Part shown: positions 40,964 through 50,600 of the stretch, piece by piece
Position numbering within the stretch: position 1 is the stretch's first letter
Layout: every line of letters begins with the position of its first letter
Assembly (NCBI GenBank): GCA_030611885.1
Contig: JAUWOY010000015.1
Coordinates: forward strand, 1-56,077
DNA length: 56,077 nt
Direction: 5' to 3'
Origin: Chloroflexota bacterium
Lineage (GTDB): Bacteria > Chloroflexota > Anaerolineae > VGOG01
Translations under genes and position numbers: made by a program
Notes under the pieces: model-generated
The model's input: the letters and a program-made list of their open reading frames with translations, nothing else
What the model was told of the DNA's origin: nothing
Database searches by the model: none

Positions 40964-43948
40964 CTAACCGGCGGCTTCCTCGACGATTTTGATCTCTTCC
41001 TCCGTCAGGTCGTACAGCTCGTACACCAGCGCGTCAATCCGGCGGTCGGTGGCTTCGATCTGCCGCTGGTACAGTTTCTTATCGGCGGGGATGGCAGCGG
41101 CGGCGAGTTTGCGGTGCAGTTCTAACATGCGCTCCACCAGGGCGACCATTTTGTCGTGGCGGGCGGTGTCGGCGGGGTCGTCAAAGTTGATGCGTCGGAT
41201 GGGAAGCTTTTTCAAGTAGGGTGCGCTGAACTTGTAATATCCACCAGAGAACACAGGGCTGTGACCGACCGCATAAAAACTCAGCATGCTTGAGTTCAAC
41301 ACGCCGAGAAGATACAGAATGCTTTCCCCAATGTTGTCTTCTGGAATGATTGATGTCACGCCTGCTGTTCCCGTCACAAAAAGATCGCCTGTCCCTAATG
41401 CAAAGTTGGAGCGATTACTGAGTGACGGTGTGAGGATATGAGGAGCAGCGAAGGAACCGTAAGAGTCTAGGTACATCATGCCATACCATTTGCCAGAGAG
41501 TTCTTTTGCGCCTTTGCCAAACCAAACTCTTTCGGCAAGCTTCTTCTTATTGCCGGCCAACCGGGCAAGCACATTCCTGTATTCTTGAAGCTCTGCTTCC
41601 GTCAGAATCACAAACTCATCTTTCCGGACTTGGTAGGGGAAAATCAGAAGTTTTGAATCGTCAGCGACAGTATAGCGCCGAACATCTCGGCCTCTGAGCA
41701 CCATACGTAGAATCGCAGTTTCTAGACCTTGATCTTTCGCAGTATCACGATCAACTGCAAGTAAACGGTCTGCGCCACTTTGCACGCCAGTGCCAAAGCG
41801 TACGGTAATCCATTCTAGGGGCTCTCCAACCGCCTCCAACTTCTCGAAAAGGTTGCGAGTGCCTTCATCTTCAAAATGCCAGATGTCTGACGAAAACACA
41901 GACCACGGAACGTCAAACTCCTTGACAACCGAAAGCCCAGCCTTTGCTTTTGTGTACTTTGGGTTCGGTCCTGGCTGCTTCCGAAGGAACAAGATGCAAG
42001 AATAATTGGTTGCTCCAGAAAATATCTTATCATGGCCAAAATCTACAATGCTACGTATCCATTTCGGAATTGATAAGAAGTCACGAAGATTGGAAGCAGC
42101 TTTTGTATGAAAGAGCTTATTGGGTACAATCATCCCGAAGAAACCCTCACCCGAAACAAGGTGGCACCCTTGCTCAATGAATAGGTAGTACAAATCGAAT
42201 TTGCCCTTTGCAGATTTGAATGTTTTCCGAAGATAATCCAATTCGTCTGTCACATAGTAACCTGCCATTAGCCAAGGTGGATTACCTATCACGCAGTCGA
42301 ATCCGCCTGCCGCCATGATCTTCGAGAACTCGGCTTGCCAGTCAAAGACATTGATCCGCCGCATTACCGCATCATCGAACATCGCCAACTGCCGTTCCTC
42401 GTAATAATCCGGCCCGATGAGCGAGTTGCCGCACTTGATGTTGCTGCCCAGGTCGGGCAGGGCACGCTCGCGCCACAGAGATAATTGCTGGCCCAACGTC
42501 TCGTCGGTTTCGCCTTCCAACACTTGCAGCAGCAGGCTCAGCTTGGTCACCTCCACCGCCTGCCGGTCAATGTCCACGCCGTAGATGTTGTTGAGCAGGA
42601 TGCGCTTCTTCTCGACGCCGGTCAGCCGCCACTCGCCCCTTTGTCCCTGGTAGACGGCAGGCTGCTTGCGCTGGGCGTGTTTGGCCGGGTCGTGATCCTC
42701 GTACCACCGAAGGTGATAGTCCAGCAGATATTGATACGCACCCAGCAGGAACGAACCGGAGCCGCACGCAGGATCGAGAATCCGCAGCTTGCCGATCTGC
42801 CGGGGCGTCTTGTCTTCGATGAGTTGGCCCACGGTCTGCCGGACGATGTAATCCACAATGTAGCTGGGGGTGTAATACACGCCGCCCGCTTTTTTGACCT
42901 CCGGCTTCTCCTCGACCTTGGCCCGATGGGCGGGAGTCAGGCGAATGACCTTGCCCAGGAACTGCTCGTACACCTGGCCCAGGATCTCGACAGGCAGCAC
43001 TGAGAACTCGTAAGGGCAGCGGGGGTAGTAAAGGCCAACCAGGATGGGCTTGAGCACCTTGTCATCAATGACCAGCGTTCTGGTCAGAGTATCGGTCCGA
43101 AAGTCAAACAATCCCGCGTTGTACTTTTCGTCGGCCCGCCGGTAATAATCGCCCAGCCGGGCATAGATGTGGGGGCCGTTGGTGAGCGCCAACAGTTGCG
43201 CGTAATCCTCGATGCCCCGATCCTCGCACATGCGCAAAAAGATGATGCGGTCAATGATGCGCTGCACGGCGAAGTTCAGCTCGTGAACCGACAGGTCCTT
43301 GTTGCGCAGGGCGATGTTGCGCGCCAGCGCGTCGCGCCAGCCTTCGATCTCTTTGAGAAGCTCAGCGTCCACCTCGTTGGTCCCACGCTTGCCCTTGATG
43401 GCTTGCGCATAACGGTCAAGCGAGCCTTGCTGCACCGACTCTTTGGCAAACATGCTGTAGATTTCGTCAAAGCGGTCGAGGTACTGGTCGAAGGTGAAGT
43501 ACATCAGCCGGCCCACGCTGGCTTTGTCGCTGGCTCTGGGACAGCGGCGGCAGTCATAGACGGCAAACTCCTCAAAATCGGTGAGGATGCCCAGAGGCAG
43601 CTTGACGCTCCACGAGTAGCGGCGCAGTTGAAAGGCCGGGCCAACGTCGCCCTTGAGCGACACCGATGGCTTTTTGGCCTCCAGAAAGAACTTGCGCGCC
43701 CCACCGATGCGGAAGGAATAATCGGGCGCGCGAATCTTGCCGGCCACGGTGATAGCATCCTCGTGAATCACATCCTTCGAGTGCTCCCTTTGGCCCCGCA
43801 CGTTGCGCACGTCCCACCCCAGGGCCTCGAAAAAGGGATCAATGAAATCAATGCGCACGTGAGCCTCTTTGTAGCCAGCGCGTTTGTAAAGAGCCAGGTC
43901 ACTACCAAAAAGCTCGACCAGTTCCACAACCTTTGGAGGTACAGTCAT
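40964..43948 (-). CDS. Single-chain restriction-modification enzyme (type IIG, Eco57I-like)
   Basis: The 994-residue protein joins a nuclease and an adenine methyltransferase. Near the N-terminus APDYSFRIGG...FFLEAKKP gives a PD-(D/E)XK site (Asp 76, Glu 90, Lys 92). The middle has ILDPACGSGSFLLGAYQYLL (SAM-binding motif I) and CVIGNPPWLMAGYY (NPPW, N6-adenine type). The last third is a TaqI/Eco57I-like target-recognition region. It should both cut and protect DNA and acts as phage defence. It is intact, on the minus strand like its neighbours. Confidence 0.93.
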   Translation of the reverse strand: MTVPPKVVELVELFGSDLALYKRAGYKEAHVRIDFIDPFFEALGWDVRNVRGQREHSKDVIHEDAITVAGKIRAPDYSFRIGGARKFFLEAKKPSVSLKGDVGPAFQLRRYSWSVKLPLGILTDFEEFAVYDCRRCPRASDKASVGRLMYFTFDQYLDRFDEIYSMFAKESVQQGSLDRYAQAIKGKRGTNEVDAELLKEIEGWRDALARNIALRNKDLSVHELNFAVQRIIDRIIFLRMCEDRGIEDYAQLLALTNGPHIYARLGDYYRRADEKYNAGLFDFRTDTLTRTLVIDDKVLKPILVGLYYPRCPYEFSVLPVEILGQVYEQFLGKVIRLTPAHRAKVEEKPEVKKAGGVYYTPSYIVDYIVRQTVGQLIEDKTPRQIGKLRILDPACGSGSFLLGAYQYLLDYHLRWYEDHDPAKHAQRKQPAVYQGQRGEWRLTGVEKKRILLNNIYGVDIDRQAVEVTKLSLLLQVLEGETDETLGQQLSLWRERALPDLGSNIKCGNSLIGPDYYEERQLAMFDDAVMRRINVFDWQAEFSKIMAAGGFDCVIGNPPWLMAGYYVTDELDYLRKTFKSAKGKFDLYYLFIEQGCHLVSGEGFFGMIVPNKLFHTKAASNLRDFLSIPKWIRSIVDFGHDKIFSGATNYSCILFLRKQPGPNPKYTKAKAGLSVVKEFDVPWSVFSSDIWHFEDEGTRNLFEKLEAVGEPLEWITVRFGTGVQSGADRLLAVDRDTAKDQGLETAILRMVLRGRDVRRYTVADDSKLLIFPYQVRKDEFVILTEAELQEYRNVLARLAGNKKKLAERVWFGKGAKELSGKWYGMMYLDSYGSFAAPHILTPSLSNRSNFALGTGDLFVTGTAGVTSIIPEDNIGESILYLLGVLNSSMLSFYAVGHSPVFSGGYYKFSAPYLKKLPIRRINFDDPADTARHDKMVALVERMLELHRKLAAAAIPADKKLYQRQIEATDRRIDALVYELYDLTEEEIKIVEEAAG

Positions 43949-43964
43949 ATTTTTCTCCTCAACT

Positions 43965-44064
43965 CCTGGCAGTTACTGTTCGATTGGGCCTGTCGAAGTC
44001 GCGGTCGGACTCGCACCGGTTGGAAAGCGACAGCTTTGCAGGGCACACCAGCGACTTGTTGGGC
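43965..44064 (-). repeat. Structured cassette-end element A (attC-like)
   Basis: On the minus strand it begins GCCCAACAAG, 14 bases after the stop of the 44079 gene. It has the outer stem CTGTCG...CGACAG, the inner CGGTGCGAGTCCG hairpin, and ends AACTGCCAGG. Differences from element B within the inner hairpin keep its pairing. It lies directly upstream of the restriction-modification gene. GCCCAAC fits RYYYAAC; no exact GTTGGGC partner is present (nearest GTTGAGG). Confidence 0.55.
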
Positions 44065-44078
44065 CACGCCTGACCCTT

Positions 44079-44762
44079 TCAGTCCCCCAGCCGCGCAAGC
44101 TGTGTCAAACTCGAAATGATCCCCTTTGCTGCAAAGGCTTGGCGGTAAACACTCGCGTATCGCCTGCGGAAAATTACCGGGTGTGCAAGGATAATAGCAT
44201 TGACACCCAGATAGGTCACCTTGTCCCCAACAGCATCAACAAAGCGTGCGGGTTTGCGCCAGACTTCTCCGTTGCGATTTCGCAGCAACCCTAACTCTGC
44301 CAGCGAGCGGGCTAAATCCTTGTCACAGATTGCAATACCTGGCGCTCCCCCATTCGGATGCTCAAGTGCGGAAAACCACTGCACACTTTGCCCGTGACAG
44401 TGTTTGGCACGTTCCTTATAGACTTCGAAGCCCTCATTTGTGGGAGTGGGGCAGCGCACCCCGTTGTCCAGTGCCACAGTGATACCTACTGGAAGCCCTC
44501 GCAGTGCTTCCAGAAACTTGTCTACCCAACAATGCCTTCCAGCCTTGAGATGGCCATCCGGTCCCCGATGTAGGTCTAGCACAACCTCTACAGGGCGCTC
44601 ATCAGTTATTCCGGGATCGCGAAAGAGCGCGGCAATGTGAACTGGAGTGCCCTCGTCTAGTAGCATCCAGGTTTCACCATCGCCTGCCAGTTGCACAACA
44701 GCTGGACGCGCTATTGGCAATGACCGTGCTGGACATTCACTGCACGGTTCACCCTTTTCCAT
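44079..44762 (-). CDS. Hypothetical protein, unknown family
   Basis: I do not recognise this protein. Taken from the ATG at 44762 it has 227 residues, starts MEKGEPCSECPARSLPIARP, and includes LLDEGTPVHIAALFRDPG, RHCWVDKFLEALRGLPVG and a C-terminal VTYLGVNAIILAHPVIFRRR. There is no signal peptide or membrane helix. The frame continues upstream in phase into the end of an alpha/beta hydrolase relic, so a fused product is possible. Element A follows its stop codon, as in an integron-type cassette. Confidence 0.6.
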   Translation of the reverse strand: MEKGEPCSECPARSLPIARPAVVQLAGDGETWMLLDEGTPVHIAALFRDPGITDERPVEVVLDLHRGPDGHLKAGRHCWVDKFLEALRGLPVGITVALDNGVRCPTPTNEGFEVYKERAKHCHGQSVQWFSALEHPNGGAPGIAICDKDLARSLAELGLLRNRNGEVWRKPARFVDAVGDKVTYLGVNAIILAHPVIFRRRYASVYRQAFAAKGIISSLTQLARLGD

Positions 44763-44864
44763 CCCCGTCACCCCGCGAAGGTGCGCGTGCAAGACCTCGT
44801 TGAACTCCTCCAGCTTTTCGATAAACGGCACGTGGCCGGCATCCTCAATGACGACCTTCGGAAC
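44763..44864 (-). pseudogene. C-terminal fragment of an alpha/beta hydrolase
   Basis: The minus strand reads VPKVVIEDAGHVPFIEKLEE followed by FNEVLHAHLRG, the standard last 30 residues of alpha/beta hydrolases (DAGH holds the catalytic His). Everything before it is missing; it is interrupted at an ACAATTGTGAATTGTG repeat beside the S23 gene. It is in frame with the gene that follows. Confidence 0.8.
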
Positions 44865-45310
44865 AATTGTGAATTGTGGATTGTGAATGGTGAATGATGA
44901 ATTGTGAGTTATTCTCTGTGGGCCCGCGTTGTTTTGATGCTGGCGTTGATGATCCGGCACAGTTGATCGTTCTCGTCGGTGATGTCGCGCAGTCGCGACT
45001 CTGGTAGCATCTCGCTTTGGGTAACGATTTTGAGCCAAACTCTTGATTCATTCAGTTCTTTGAGGCAAATCTTGAGTTTGTGGATAAAATCCTTTGTACT
45101 TTCAGCCCCGCGCGCTTCCGCGTAATGCGCCGCAGGTGCAGTGCCACTGCGCAACAGTTGCCCGCCGATATGCCGACCAGCCTGCGTTTTGGGCAAATGG
45201 CCACAAAGACTGATGATCCTCACCGCAAAGTCAACCAGGCGCTTTTCAATATCGTCCCCCTTTGCCACATCACTCCCCCATTCACAATTCACAATTCAAA
45301 GTTCACAATT
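44862..45310. mobile_element. S23 gene flanked by inverted AATTGTGAAT-type repeats
   Basis: Repeats of ATTGTGAATTGTG-type lie at 44862-44906. Inverted copies (ATTCACAATTCACAATTC) lie at 45282-45310. Between them is one four-helix-bundle gene. The unit appears to have interrupted the hydrolase gene downstream of the SDR gene. Its status as a mobile unit is inferred from this arrangement. Confidence 0.5.
44909..45268 (-). CDS. Four-helix-bundle protein, S23/IVP family
   Basis: The 119-residue protein matches the family first found in intervening sequences of 23S rRNA genes. It reads KRLVDFAVRIISLCGHLPKT, GRHIGGQLLRSGTAPAAHYAEARGAES, FIHKLKICLKELNESRVWLKI and a terminal ELxRIINASIKT-like end. 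Its function is unknown. No rRNA is near, so this is a chromosomal stand-alone copy. The start is a GTG at 45268 with GGGGGAG upstream. Inverted low-complexity repeats flank it. Confidence 0.88.
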   Translation of the reverse strand: MAKGDDIEKRLVDFAVRIISLCGHLPKTQAGRHIGGQLLRSGTAPAAHYAEARGAESTKDFIHKLKICLKELNESRVWLKIVTQSEMLPESRLRDITDENDQLCRIINASIKTTRAHRE

Positions 45311-45312
45311 AC

Positions 45313-46077
45313 TCACGTCCCGACGACGATCGCTCCGTCCACGCGCAGCACCGCGCCAGAGATGAAGCTGGCTTCGTCCGACGCCAGGAAGAGGTAAGCA
45401 TTGGCGATGTCGCGCGGCTGACCCATGCGACCCAGCGGCGTGTGGGCCTTCATGCGCTCTATGATCTTTTCGGGCATGGACTTCAGTATCTCGGTGGCGA
45501 TAAAGCCGGGAGCCACGGCGTTGACGCGGATGTTGTAGCGGCCCAACTCGCGGGCCCACACTTTGGTCATGCCGATCACGCCGGCCTTGGTGGCCACGTA
45601 GTTGGTCTGGCCAAAGTTGCCGTCCAGGCCGACGACGGACGAGGCGTTGAGGATCACGCCGCCGCCTTGCTTGATCATGTGGGGAGCGACGGCCTGGGTG
45701 CAGTTGAACACGCCCTTGAGGTTGACCGCTATTACCAGGTCGAAATCGGCCTCCGGCATCTGCTTGACCAGCTTGCCATCTTTGACTTTGACCAACTGGT
45801 TGTCGCGCAGGATGCCGGCGTTGTTGACCAGCACGTCCACCCGGCCATACTTGTCCACCACGTCATCCACCCACGCCTGTACCGCCTGCCGGTCGGTGAC
45901 GTCCACCTTGTAAAAGTGAACATTGGGGCCAAGCTCCCGAACCGTAGCCTCGCCAGCCTCCTGGTTCACGTCGCAGATGACCACCGTGGCCCCCGCTTCG
46001 ACGAATCGCTTCGCCGTCGCCTTGCCAATGCCGGCTGCCCCGCCGGTTATGAGAGTGACATTGTCTTTCAAACGCAT
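45313..46077 (-). CDS. Short-chain dehydrogenase/reductase, FabG/PhaB-like
   Basis: The 254-residue NAD(P)-dependent enzyme has [23 protein letters not shown], the catalytic Ser in [13 protein letters not shown] for Tyr/Lys, and [13 protein letters not shown]. It is closest in look to 3-oxoacyl-ACP or acetoacetyl-CoA reductases. An acyl-CoA ligase relic and a hydrolase relic nearby suggest it once belonged to an acyl-CoA operon. The start at 46077 has AAAGGAGACACGACC upstream. The stop codon touches the S23-flanking repeat. Confidence 0.92.
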   Translation of the reverse strand: MRLKDNVTLITGGAAGIGKATAKRFVEAGATVVICDVNQEAGEATVRELGPNVHFYKVDVTDRQAVQAWVDDVVDKYGRVDVLVNNAGILRDNQLVKVKDGKLVKQMPEADFDLVIAVNLKGVFNCTQAVAPHMIKQGGGVILNASSVVGLDGNFGQTNYVATKAGVIGMTKVWARELGRYNIRVNAVAPGFIATEILKSMPEKIIERMKAHTPLGRMGQPRDIANAYLFLASDEASFISGAVLRVDGAIVVGT

Positions 46078-46131
46078 GGTCGTGTCTCCTTTCTCATTCC
46101 TCATTCCTCGTCACTTGTTCCTCGTTCCTCG

Positions 46132-46950
46132 TCAACTCCCTTGCACCAGCCCATACTTTCTCCCCACGATGGACTGCCCCGTTGGGCTGAGGACGAAATC
46201 AACGAAGCCTTTGATCGCGCCCGTTGGCTCCTGGCGTGTTATCAGAAAGAGAGGGCACAGCAAGTGGTATTCTCCCTGGCGGACGCTGTCCGGGGTCGGC
46301 GCCGCCTCCTCGATTTCCAGGACTTTGACCTCCTGGGTGAGCTGGCCCATGGACACGTAGCCGATGGCCTGCGGATGCTCCGCTACGTACTCCACCACGG
46401 CCCGGCTGTTGGGCATGACCACCGCCGTCGGCGTGACCCGCTTGCCCTGCATCACCAGCTCCTCGAAAACCGCCCTCGTCCCTGAGCCGTCCTCGCGGCT
46501 GACCACCACGATCTCCCCCGCCTGCCCGCGCACATCCCGCCAGTCCCAAATCCGTCCGAAGAAGACGTCCTTGAGCTGGAGCATCGTCAGCCCTTCCACC
46601 CGATTCTGGGGGTGGACGACGATGGCGATGCCGTCCAGGGCGATGGGCGTTGACCACAGCAACGTGTCATCCGGCTCTTTCCCCGAAGTCATCCCGATGT
46701 CTACCTCCCCCTGGCGAACCAACTCGATTCCCGCCAGCGAGCCCCGGCCATCCACGGTGATGGTCACCTGCTGGTGGCATTCGGCATAAGCCTGGGCCAA
46801 TTCCTCTACCAGAGGCTGCATCGAGGTAGAGCCAGCCACTTTGAGGTGGACAGGCTCCGAAAGCTCTACCGCACCTCTGCTGCAGCCAGCAAAGAGCAAC
46901 AGGCCCATCAGGCAGATAGCTGTGCCAATGCTTTTCCTTGTCAATGTCAA
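46132..46950 (-). CDS. PstS-like phosphate-binding lipoprotein
   Basis: The 272-residue lipoprotein (lipobox LLLFAGCS) has the phosphate-binding pattern VAGSTSMQPLVEELAQAY, ITVDGRGSLAGIELVRQGEVDIGMTS, VVSREDGSGTRAVFEELV and AIGYVSMGQL. It should deliver phosphate or a similar oxyanion to an ABC transporter. No PstCAB genes are in the window, so it is an orphan or serves sensing. A dispersed inverted repeat lies upstream. Confidence 0.88.
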   Translation of the reverse strand: MTLTRKSIGTAICLMGLLLFAGCSRGAVELSEPVHLKVAGSTSMQPLVEELAQAYAECHQQVTITVDGRGSLAGIELVRQGEVDIGMTSGKEPDDTLLWSTPIALDGIAIVVHPQNRVEGLTMLQLKDVFFGRIWDWRDVRGQAGEIVVVSREDGSGTRAVFEELVMQGKRVTPTAVVMPNSRAVVEYVAEHPQAIGYVSMGQLTQEVKVLEIEEAAPTPDSVRQGEYHLLCPLFLITRQEPTGAIKGFVDFVLSPTGQSIVGRKYGLVQGS

Positions 46951-46996
46951 TTTAACCTCTCATGTAGTTGAGGGGTGTGCATAAATGGCTAACGAG

Positions 46997-47083
46997 GGTG
47001 CTGTCAACGGATTCAGGGAACAGATTGAACGGATTGGAGGCGGCTAGTATCCGTTCAATCCGCTCCAGAAATCCGTTGACAGC
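46997..47083. repeat. Dispersed inverted repeat with TGTCAACGGATT ends, copy 2
   Basis: The arms CTGTCAACGGATTCAGGGA and TCCAGAAATCCGTTGACAG are identical to those of copy 1 at 28150-28270. The interior is shorter. It lies between uppP and the PstS-like gene. Confidence 0.88.
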
Positions 47084-47118
47084 TCGCTTCACTACACCCC
47101 AACGAATTATGCACACTC

Positions 47119-48027
47119 CTACCCTCTCATCAAGAATACGATCAGAGACACGCCCCCCGCCAGCCAGCAGTAAGTGGCGAAAACGTAGAGCCTGCCTCGC
47201 TGAAGATATGCCAGCAGGAGCCTGATACACAGGTAGCCGCTGATCGCCGCCGCCAGGAAGCCGACGATGAGGGGCAGCAACTGGGCTCCGCCAGCTCCAG
47301 CCCGGAACAGTTCTACCAATTGCAGGAGCCCGGCCCCGAAGATGATCGGCGTGGCCAGGAGGAAGCTGTAGCGAGCCGCTGCCTCCCGTTCGACGCCGCG
47401 CAGCAATCCCATGGCTATGGTCGCTCCCGAACGGGAGATGCCGGGGGCGATGGCCAGGCCCTGTGCCAGGCCGATGAGCACCGAGTCGAGCCAGCCTAGA
47501 TCGTCCAGCGAACGTCGTCGCCTGCCCAGCCGCTCGCTGAGGGCCAGGATCGCTCCTGTGACCAGCAGCAGAGCGGCCACCCAGCCAGGAGACCTGAACA
47601 GGCTCTCGAAGAAGTCCTTCCAGAGGAAGCCCATCAAGGCGGCGGGCAGAGTGCCCACGATGATCAGCCAGGCCAGCCGGGACTCTGTCGGCTCCAGGCT
47701 GCACTTCGCCGGGCTCAGCAGATCCAATTTCGCTCGGCCTGGATCGTCAGATCCAGGCCCAAAGCGGGGATTTAGCAATCCCCTCAGAGCAATTTTGGAT
47801 CCACTGAGGCTCCTCACCCAGGCCGTCGCCAGGGCAACGATGTCGCGCCAGAAGACGGCCAGGATAGCCACCAGGGTGCCCCAATGGACGATGGTATCAA
47901 AGACCAGGCCCGGCTCCGGCCAGTTCAGCAGCCAGGGCGCCAGTACCAGGTGTCCCGAACTGGAGACGGGTATAAACTCTGTAACTCCTTGCACAATTCC
48001 CAGAACAAGAGCTTGAACGATATTCAC
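47119..48027 (-). CDS. uppP: Undecaprenyl-diphosphatase
   Basis: UppP recycles undecaprenyl diphosphate for cell-wall synthesis. The 302-residue membrane protein has VQGVTEFIPVSSSGHLVLAP (E-rich motif I and Ser-rich loop) and the catalytic PGISRSGATIAMGLLRG. It is about 30 residues longer than usual. Residues 77-113 are encoded largely by a palindromic DNA element (47721-47801) inserted in frame in the loop before ESRLAWLIIVGTLPA. The active-site regions are untouched, so it is probably functional. Confidence 0.94.
   Translation of the reverse strand: MNIVQALVLGIVQGVTEFIPVSSSGHLVLAPWLLNWPEPGLVFDTIVHWGTLVAILAVFWRDIVALATAWVRSLSGSKIALRGLLNPRFGPGSDDPGRAKLDLLSPAKCSLEPTESRLAWLIIVGTLPAALMGFLWKDFFESLFRSPGWVAALLLVTGAILALSERLGRRRRSLDDLGWLDSVLIGLAQGLAIAPGISRSGATIAMGLLRGVEREAAARYSFLLATPIIFGAGLLQLVELFRAGAGGAQLLPLIVGFLAAAISGYLCIRLLLAYLQRGRLYVFATYCWLAGGVSLIVFLMRG
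47721..47801. repeat. Palindromic element inserted in frame in uppP
   Basis: Outer arms GATCCAATTTCGCT and AGCAATTTTGGATC pair. Inside lie GCCTGGATC/GATCCAGGC and GGGGATT/AATCCCC stems. Part of the edge (AATTTGGATCT.CTGAGCC) recurs near 17316-17335. Confidence 0.8.
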
Positions 48028-48047
48028 TCCTACCTACCTCCTACCCT

Positions 48048-49264
<1,217 letters not shown>

Positions 49265-49287
49265 ACCCGCCAACACCCAAGTTGGTA

Positions 49288-49542
49288 TCAATTATTGCCC
49301 TGAGCATAGATGGCTGTTCGGGCAAGCTCGACTTCGGCATCAATTTCCTCCTCGGTGATAGGATAGCGTTCAACGCGGGCCCACACGCGAGCCAATAGTT
49401 CCTCAAGGCGCTGATTCCACGCTGGTGGCTCAATCGCCCGTCGGATGATTTCTCGCTCCTCAGGCCTCAGTTGATGGACAACAGTCAAAACCTGATCAAG
49501 GGTCAAGTCGAGCTCGACCTGCTGCGCAATTACCTTAGGCAT
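49288..49542 (-). CDS. Small acidic protein, possible antitoxin
   Basis: The 84-residue protein starts MPKVIAQQVELDLTLDQVLTVVHQLRPEE and continues with helical, charged sequence to YPITEEEIDAEVELARTAIYA. It resembles small antitoxins whose toxin gene lies next to them, but no PIN or RelE-like gene is adjacent. GGGAGGTGATACTT precedes the ATG. The function is unassigned. Confidence 0.65.
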   Translation of the reverse strand: MPKVIAQQVELDLTLDQVLTVVHQLRPEEREIIRRAIEPPAWNQRLEELLARVWARVERYPITEEEIDAEVELARTAIYAQGNN

Positions 49543-49703
49543 AAGTATCACCTCCCGAAACCAATTATACCTCAGTTGACCATTCATGGCAAGAGAGGGC
49601 TTCTGAGCTTTGAGCTCAGGGCGCCGCTATTTGCCAACTCGCCCCAGATTTGCTATACTTCAGTGCGAACCACGTAAATCCCAGGTGAAAGCAGGATCAA
49701 CAG

Positions 49704-50567
49704 TTGGAAGCTAAAGATACCACGCACGAACGCCTGGAGGAGGCTTGGCGGGTCAGACAGGTCAACTTTCCCCCGGAAATCGAATTCGTCTATCCATTCG
49801 ATACCGCGCTCATCAGCCTCACTGGTCATCACTGCGAGCTGGACTGCGCCCACTGCGGCGGGTATTACCTTCAACACATGGCCCCCGTCTGGCGAGCAGA
49901 GGTGCGGGGAGCCACCAGTTGCCTCATCTCCGGCGGGTGCGATGCCTCAGGGCGTGTGCCGGTGACCCGCTACCTGGAACGAATAAAGGCCATCCGCCAG
50001 GGGCGCAGGATGAACTGGCACGTGGGTCTCATCGAGGAGGCGGATCTCCGCGCCATCATCCCTTACACCGATGTCGTGTCCTTCGACTTCGTGGGCGACG
50101 ACGAGACCATCCGCGAGGTCTACGGCCTGGATCGCACAGTCACCGACTACGTGAAAACCTACCAACTGCTTCGCCGGCATACCAGGGTAATCCCTCACAT
50201 CACCATCGGCCTGCGAGGGGGCGCCATCGGCCACGAGTACCCGGCTATGGAAAAGCTCCAAGAGCTGGGGGTAGATGGTCTGGTGTTCATTGTATTCATA
50301 CCAACAGCCGGCACCCGCTACGCCGACCGCCAGCCGCCGCCCATCGAGGCAGTGGTCAGTATCCTGGTCGAGGCCCGGCTGCGTTTTCCCGACAGGCCGC
50401 TTCACCTGGGCTGCCTGCGGCCCCACGGTGAGTATCGAGCCAGGTTGGACCCCCTGGCCGTGCGGGCCGGTGTCAACAAGATCGTGAGCCCGGCTCGCGA
50501 AGCCGTGCAACTGGCCGAGGAGCTGGGTCTGAGCATCGTGCAAGGCCGGGAGTGCTGCGTGTTCTAG
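49704..50567 (+). CDS. BioB-like radical SAM protein
   Basis: The 287-residue protein has the cluster motif CELDCAHCGGYYL (CX3CX2C, residues 44-51) after VYPFDTALISLTG. Its C-terminal half holds LGCLRPHGEYRARLDPLAVRAGVNKIVSP, a pattern I know from biotin-synthase homologues of the COG1856 type. It ends in ECCVF. Such proteins may be lipoyl-synthase-like sulfur-insertion enzymes, but I am unsure. The start is a TTG at 49704. Confidence 0.8.
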   Translation: MEAKDTTHERLEEAWRVRQVNFPPEIEFVYPFDTALISLTGHHCELDCAHCGGYYLQHMAPVWRAEVRGATSCLISGGCDASGRVPVTRYLERIKAIRQGRRMNWHVGLIEEADLRAIIPYTDVVSFDFVGDDETIREVYGLDRTVTDYVKTYQLLRRHTRVIPHITIGLRGGAIGHEYPAMEKLQELGVDGLVFIVFIPTAGTRYADRQPPPIEAVVSILVEARLRFPDRPLHLGCLRPHGEYRARLDPLAVRAGVNKIVSPAREAVQLAEELGLSIVQGRECCVF

Positions 50568-50600
50568 CAGGATCATTCAGTTCTCGTGAAAGCGCCGGCT

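Noticed and set aside
39834..44064. Group II intron or cobalamin-riboswitch fragments suggested by the CCGGTGNRAGTCCG string
   Set aside because: No intron ends, domain V or reverse transcriptase is present. The wider riboswitch core is missing. The string is better explained as the inner hairpin of the two homologous elements.
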